From contig NC_015572.1 of NCBI RefSeq assembly GCF_000214665.1, positions 2,108,001-2,172,000 on the forward strand: a stretch of 64,000 nucleotides of DNA, read 5' to 3'. The notes under the pieces are model-generated. The model did not search any database, was not told the DNA's origin, and worked only from the letters and a program-made list of their open reading frames with translations. The stretch is from Methylomonas methanica MC09 (GTDB lineage Bacteria; Pseudomonadota; Gammaproteobacteria; Methylococcales; Methylomonadaceae). Made by a program: the position numbers and the translations under genes. Position 1 is the stretch's first letter; every line of letters starts with the position of its first letter. Below are positions 60,904 to 64,000 of this stretch, in pieces.

Positions 60904-63900
60904 CTAAGGCTTGTTATAAACACTTTGTATTTGATTAGTATTAGCCTTGTTAGGATAAAGGACAAAGCCGCCATTTGCAGTTGCCTCATTTATAGATGCA
61001 AATGAATCGTAAATGCCCTTAAAAATACTCGTAATTGAATTTGTCAACACCGCACCTGTTTCCTCTAAAATCGGCAATGTATATTTAGGCCCAGTAACAG
61101 TTAAGCCATAATCCCAGTTTTGCGATATCAACGTTGGATTCAGCGCACCATACAATCCGGTCGCTAATTCAGCTACATTATACGCCGCTGTTCCGACTTT
61201 TGAATTTAAACCGAAGCTTGTTGCCGCGTTTTGATAAGCTGTCTGTAGAAAATTATTTGTGGGTAGAAAATCCTCATTGGCTGCGATATTGAAATATTTA
61301 CTGCCAGCGCCTTGAATATTCGCAACTCCGGCAGTCAATAAATAGGAACCACCGGCAATGGCGGATGGATTTCCTGTTGCCACGCCGCCGAAACCTATTG
61401 CTCTCCCTAAAGCCAGCTGAGCAGCCCCTGAACCGAGTTGTAGACCAGCATCAAACCCTTTGTAAGCATTGTTTAACAATGAGCCTGAGCTAATTTGATC
61501 AGCAATCGTATCAGTTAATGGACTTTTTCCCGATGGATCGCTGCAATTTATCGGATTATTCAAACAATAAACATAAAAATTAATCCCGGCATCAAACCCC
61601 AACGGATCCACCGAAATAAACCTTCCCGTTACCGGATCATAATACCGCGCCCGGTAATAATAAAACCCGCTCTCGCCATCGGCTTCCCGGCCGGTGTATT
61701 TTTGCGCGGCGTTACTGGTACCGGTTCCGCTCAGGTTGCCGCCGAAGGCGGTGTAAGTCTGCGTAGCCTGTATATTGCCATCATGCGCGCTTTGCCCCAA
61801 CACAGATTGCAGCGCGTCGTGGTGGTAGGTGCTGTTGACCATGAGGTTGTTGGCGTCGCGGTGGTAGCCGTTGACGACTTCGTCGATTACCGTGCCGCGC
61901 AGGTATTGATCGCGCAGGGCGCCGTTGCCGTCGTAGATGGCTTCCAGGTGTTCGCCTTCCAGGTAGTATCGGCTGGTCAGGCTGGCGGCTTTGTGGATGC
62001 GGTAGCCCTTGGGGTCGTAGCGGTATTGCGTGCTATTGATTTGCTTGACCCGGTTGTTGGCGTCCCAGGTCAGGGTCATTGACCGGTTGCCGCTGACGTT
62101 GGTCAGGCTGCCGTTGTCGTCGTATTGGTAGCTTTCGTAAACTGTGCCGGTCGGGCTGCCGGTGCGGATGTTTTGCAGCCGGTTGCCGGCATTATAGTTG
62201 TAATACTTCGTGCCGCCGTTTAGCGTGTGGGTTTTGCGGTTGCCAACCTTGTCGTAGCTGAAGCTTTCGTCGAAGGCTGTGCCGGGGTAGTCGGCGGTTT
62301 TGAGGCGGTAGGCTGGGTCGTAGGTATAAGTGGTCGTAGCAATGATCTGGCCCAGCGAGTTCGTTGCGGTTTGGCTCAGAATGTTGCCGAGCCGGTCGCG
62401 GGTGTACTGCGTATCGTTGACCAGTTCACCGGTGATGGTGGTGTTTTTCAGCTGCGTCAACCGGCCGGCTGCGTCCCAGCCGTAATGGGTAATCGCGCCG
62501 TTACTGAGGATGCGGTCCAATAATCTACCGGCCCCGTCGTAGTGGTAGCTGACTTGCAGGTAGGCCGGGTTGGTTTCGGCCACCAGCCGGTTGGCGCTGT
62601 CGGTTTGGTAGGTGGTAATGTCGCCCTGGTAATCAGTCTTGGTATCTATATTGCCGGCCGGGTCGTACGTCCAGCCCAGGGTTTTACTGGTTCGGCTGTC
62701 GGTCTTGCTTTGCAGTTGGTGTTTGGCGTCATAGGTGTAGCTATAGCTGACATCGGCGTTTTGGCTTTGGATCAGATCGCCGAACGTATCGTAAGTGTAG
62801 GTCTCCTGACTGGCGTCGGCCAGATGATCGATTTGGGTGTTGCGGTTCAAGCGGTCATAGCTGTAGCGATTGGTCTGGCCCTTGCGGTCGGTGGTTTCGA
62901 TGACGTTGCCGGCTTCATCGTAGGCGAAGGTTTGGGTCTTGTCGGTGGGGGTTTCGATCAAGGGATCGACGATTTCAATCAAGCGGCCCAGGTCGTCGTA
63001 ATGGAAGGTGGTGGTACGGTTTTCGGCATCGGTGATGGTCAGCCGGTTGCCGAACAGGTCGTAGCTGTAGGCGGTGATGTGGTTTTGGGCGTCCTTGCTT
63101 TGTGTCAACCGGTTCAGTTCGTCGTATTGGCGGCTTTCGGTGTAGCCGTCGGCATTCAGCGGCTGGTAGCCGGGCGCTTGAGTGTCGGCGTGTTCGTTAG
63201 CGTCGATACGGCAGGTTTGGTTGCCGTTGGCGTCGTATTGGTATTGGGTTTCGAAACCCAAAGGGTCGATGACTTTGGTCAGCCGGCCTATCGCATCGTA
63301 TTCGCTTTTGATGGTCTCGCCGTTGGCGTTGGTAACCGCAATCGCTTCGCCGCGCAGATTGTATTTTGTTTCGGTGCGGCGGCCGTTGCCGTCGATGACG
63401 GCGCTACGGCGGTTCATGGCGTCGTATTGGTATTGCGTGATGTGGCCGTTGGCGTCGGTGACTTTGGTTAAATTGCCGGCGGCGTCGTATGCGAACCGGG
63501 TGGTGTGGCCCAATACGTCGGTGCTGGCGATACGGCGGTCGGCGGCGTCGTATTGGTGGCTGGAGTCGGTGCAGATCACATAACTGGTGCCGTTGATCGT
63601 GGCGGGGGCTGCGCAGCCTGATTTTGTAGCATCGGTGGGATACCAGGTTTTTTCCTGCGCGACTTGGCCGTTGGCATCGTAGACGGTTTCTTTGATGCGG
63701 CCTTCGGGGTCAGTGACTTTGACGGGCCGGTCCAAGGCGTCGTATTCAAATGTGGTCGTTAGCGCCAATTGAGTGGCGTCGGTCGGCGAGCTGCGCCGAT
63801 AGACAGTTTCAGTCAGTATGCGGCCCAGGTTGTCGTAAGTGTAATGGCTGTGCAGTGTTTGTCCGGAGCCCGTGACGTTGATGTCGGTAACGTTCAAGCC

Positions 63901-64000
63901 CTGGTTGCCGGCTTCGTAAGTGTAGGCAGTGGTCCGTTTGCGGCTGATATTGCCCGGCTCCGGGTATTCGGTCAGGGTCGCAAGGGTGCCGTCGGCATTC
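60904..64000 (-). CDS. Rhs/YD-repeat protein with C-terminal polymorphic toxin tip (5' end off the window)
   Basis: The frame is open to base 64000, so at least 1031 residues are present. YD repeats (YDALDRPVKV, YDANGQVAQ, YDAAGNLTKV, ...) run for about 750 residues, then the core ends with GFYYYRARYYDPVTGRFISVDPLGFDAGINFYVYCLNNP and SDPSG. The tip (about 235 residues, AT-rich) has hydrophobic Gly-rich stretches (LQLGSGAAQLALGRAIGFGG) and YNVAELATGLYGALNP, resembling the DUF4225-type ends of some Rhs toxins; this is a tentative resemblance. A membrane immunity candidate follows. Confidence 0.88.
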   Translation of the reverse strand, partial: NADGTLATLTEYPEPGNISRKRTTAYTYEAGNQGLNVTDINVTGSGQTLHSHYTYDNLGRILTETVYRRSSPTDATQLALTTTFEYDALDRPVKVTDPEGRIKETVYDANGQVAQEKTWYPTDATKSGCAAPATINGTSYVICTDSSHQYDAADRRIASTDVLGHTTRFAYDAAGNLTKVTDANGHITQYQYDAMNRRSAVIDGNGRRTETKYNLRGEAIAVTNANGETIKSEYDAIGRLTKVIDPLGFETQYQYDANGNQTCRIDANEHADTQAPGYQPLNADGYTESRQYDELNRLTQSKDAQNHITAYSYDLFGNRLTITDAENRTTTFHYDDLGRLIEIVDPLIETPTDKTQTFAYDEAGNVIETTDRKGQTNRYSYDRLNRNTQIDHLADASQETYTYDTFGDLIQSQNADVSYSYTYDAKHQLQSKTDSRTSKTLGWTYDPAGNIDTKTDYQGDITTYQTDSANRLVAETNPAYLQVSYHYDGAGRLLDRILSNGAITHYGWDAAGRLTQLKNTTITGELVNDTQYTRDRLGNILSQTATNSLGQIIATTTYTYDPAYRLKTADYPGTAFDESFSYDKVGNRKTHTLNGGTKYYNYNAGNRLQNIRTGSPTGTVYESYQYDDNGSLTNVSGNRSMTLTWDANNRVKQINSTQYRYDPKGYRIHKAASLTSRYYLEGEHLEAIYDGNGALRDQYLRGTVIDEVVNGYHRDANNLMVNSTYHHDALQSVLGQSAHDGNIQATQTYTAFGGNLSGTGTSNAAQKYTGREADGESGFYYYRARYYDPVTGRFISVDPLGFDAGINFYVYCLNNPINCSDPSGKSPLTDTIADQISSGSLLNNAYKGFDAGLQLGSGAAQLALGRAIGFGGVATGNPSAIAGGSYLLTAGVANIQGAGSKYFNIAANEDFLPTNNFLQTAYQNAATSFGLNSKVGTAAYNVAELATGLYGALNPTLISQNWDYGLTVTGPKYTLPILEETGAVLTNSITSIFKGIYDSFASINEATANGGFVLYPNKANTNQIQSVYNKP

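Noticed and set aside
61702..63583. Long plus-strand ORFs across the Rhs gene
   Set aside because: They are antisense frames of GC-rich YD repeats; no start signals and repetitive valine/alanine composition.

Overview
The window looks like a gammaproteobacterial chromosome, probably a methanotroph of the Methylococcales. This is inferred from YgfZ, YgfX, CtaA, exosortase and Rhs gene content and mid-range GC; no methane-oxidation gene is present to prove it. Region 1 (1-8257) is ordinary chromosome: a partial DeaD RNA helicase, a ygfZ / HDOD / ctaA run on the minus strand, a divergent ygfX-like / HDOD / GGDEF run, ychF, and tRNA-Met(CAT) with a near-perfect promoter overlapping the ychF stop codon.

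Region 2 (8258 to about 29436) is an integrated element next to the tRNA: a tyrosine integrase, a small HTH excisionase-like protein and an AlpA-like ORF, then cargo (TonB-dependent receptor overlapping a cytochrome P450, a response regulator, and a convergent histidine kinase / periplasmic binding protein / ParB-like operon). It continues with the conserved front of a PFGI-1/SPI-7-type integrative conjugative element: parA, parB, DUF2857, STY4528-type replication protein, TIGR03761 and DUF3158. The transfer region is nearly gone. In its place are a 1348-residue HTH / Mrr-nuclease / NTPase / helical-repeat protein under its own palindromic operator, and a traD remnant.

Region 3 (about 29437-46533) is a graveyard and nursery of mobile DNA. 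Four insertion sequences (IS21, two IS3, one IS1182-like) all have recognisable ends and short target duplications. Three of them interrupt genes that can be rejoined exactly in silico: a WD40 protein, a ParD-like antitoxin and a dCMP deaminase. Between them are a metzincin-like protein with a LysM-like tail, a PEBP protein, YedK, a serine recombinase, a WGR protein, a B12-type radical SAM protein paired with the split deaminase, an intact Xre/RES toxin-antitoxin pair and a decayed HigBA pair.

Region 4 (46567-54999) is a complete type I restriction-modification locus, hsdM / DUF1016 nuclease / hsdS / fic / hsdR. Region 5 (55000-64000) holds a secreted PstS-like protein between copies of a chromosomal fragment, an exosortase with a membrane partner, and an Rhs locus. 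The Rhs locus has one long gene with a C-terminal tip, a small membrane protein in the immunity position, and two displaced Rhs fragments that carry a 51-base in-frame insertion three times. The strongest candidates for undescribed biology are the HTH-Mrr-NTPase protein with its operator, the radical SAM plus dCMP deaminase pair, and the in-frame 17-codon insert of the Rhs fragments.
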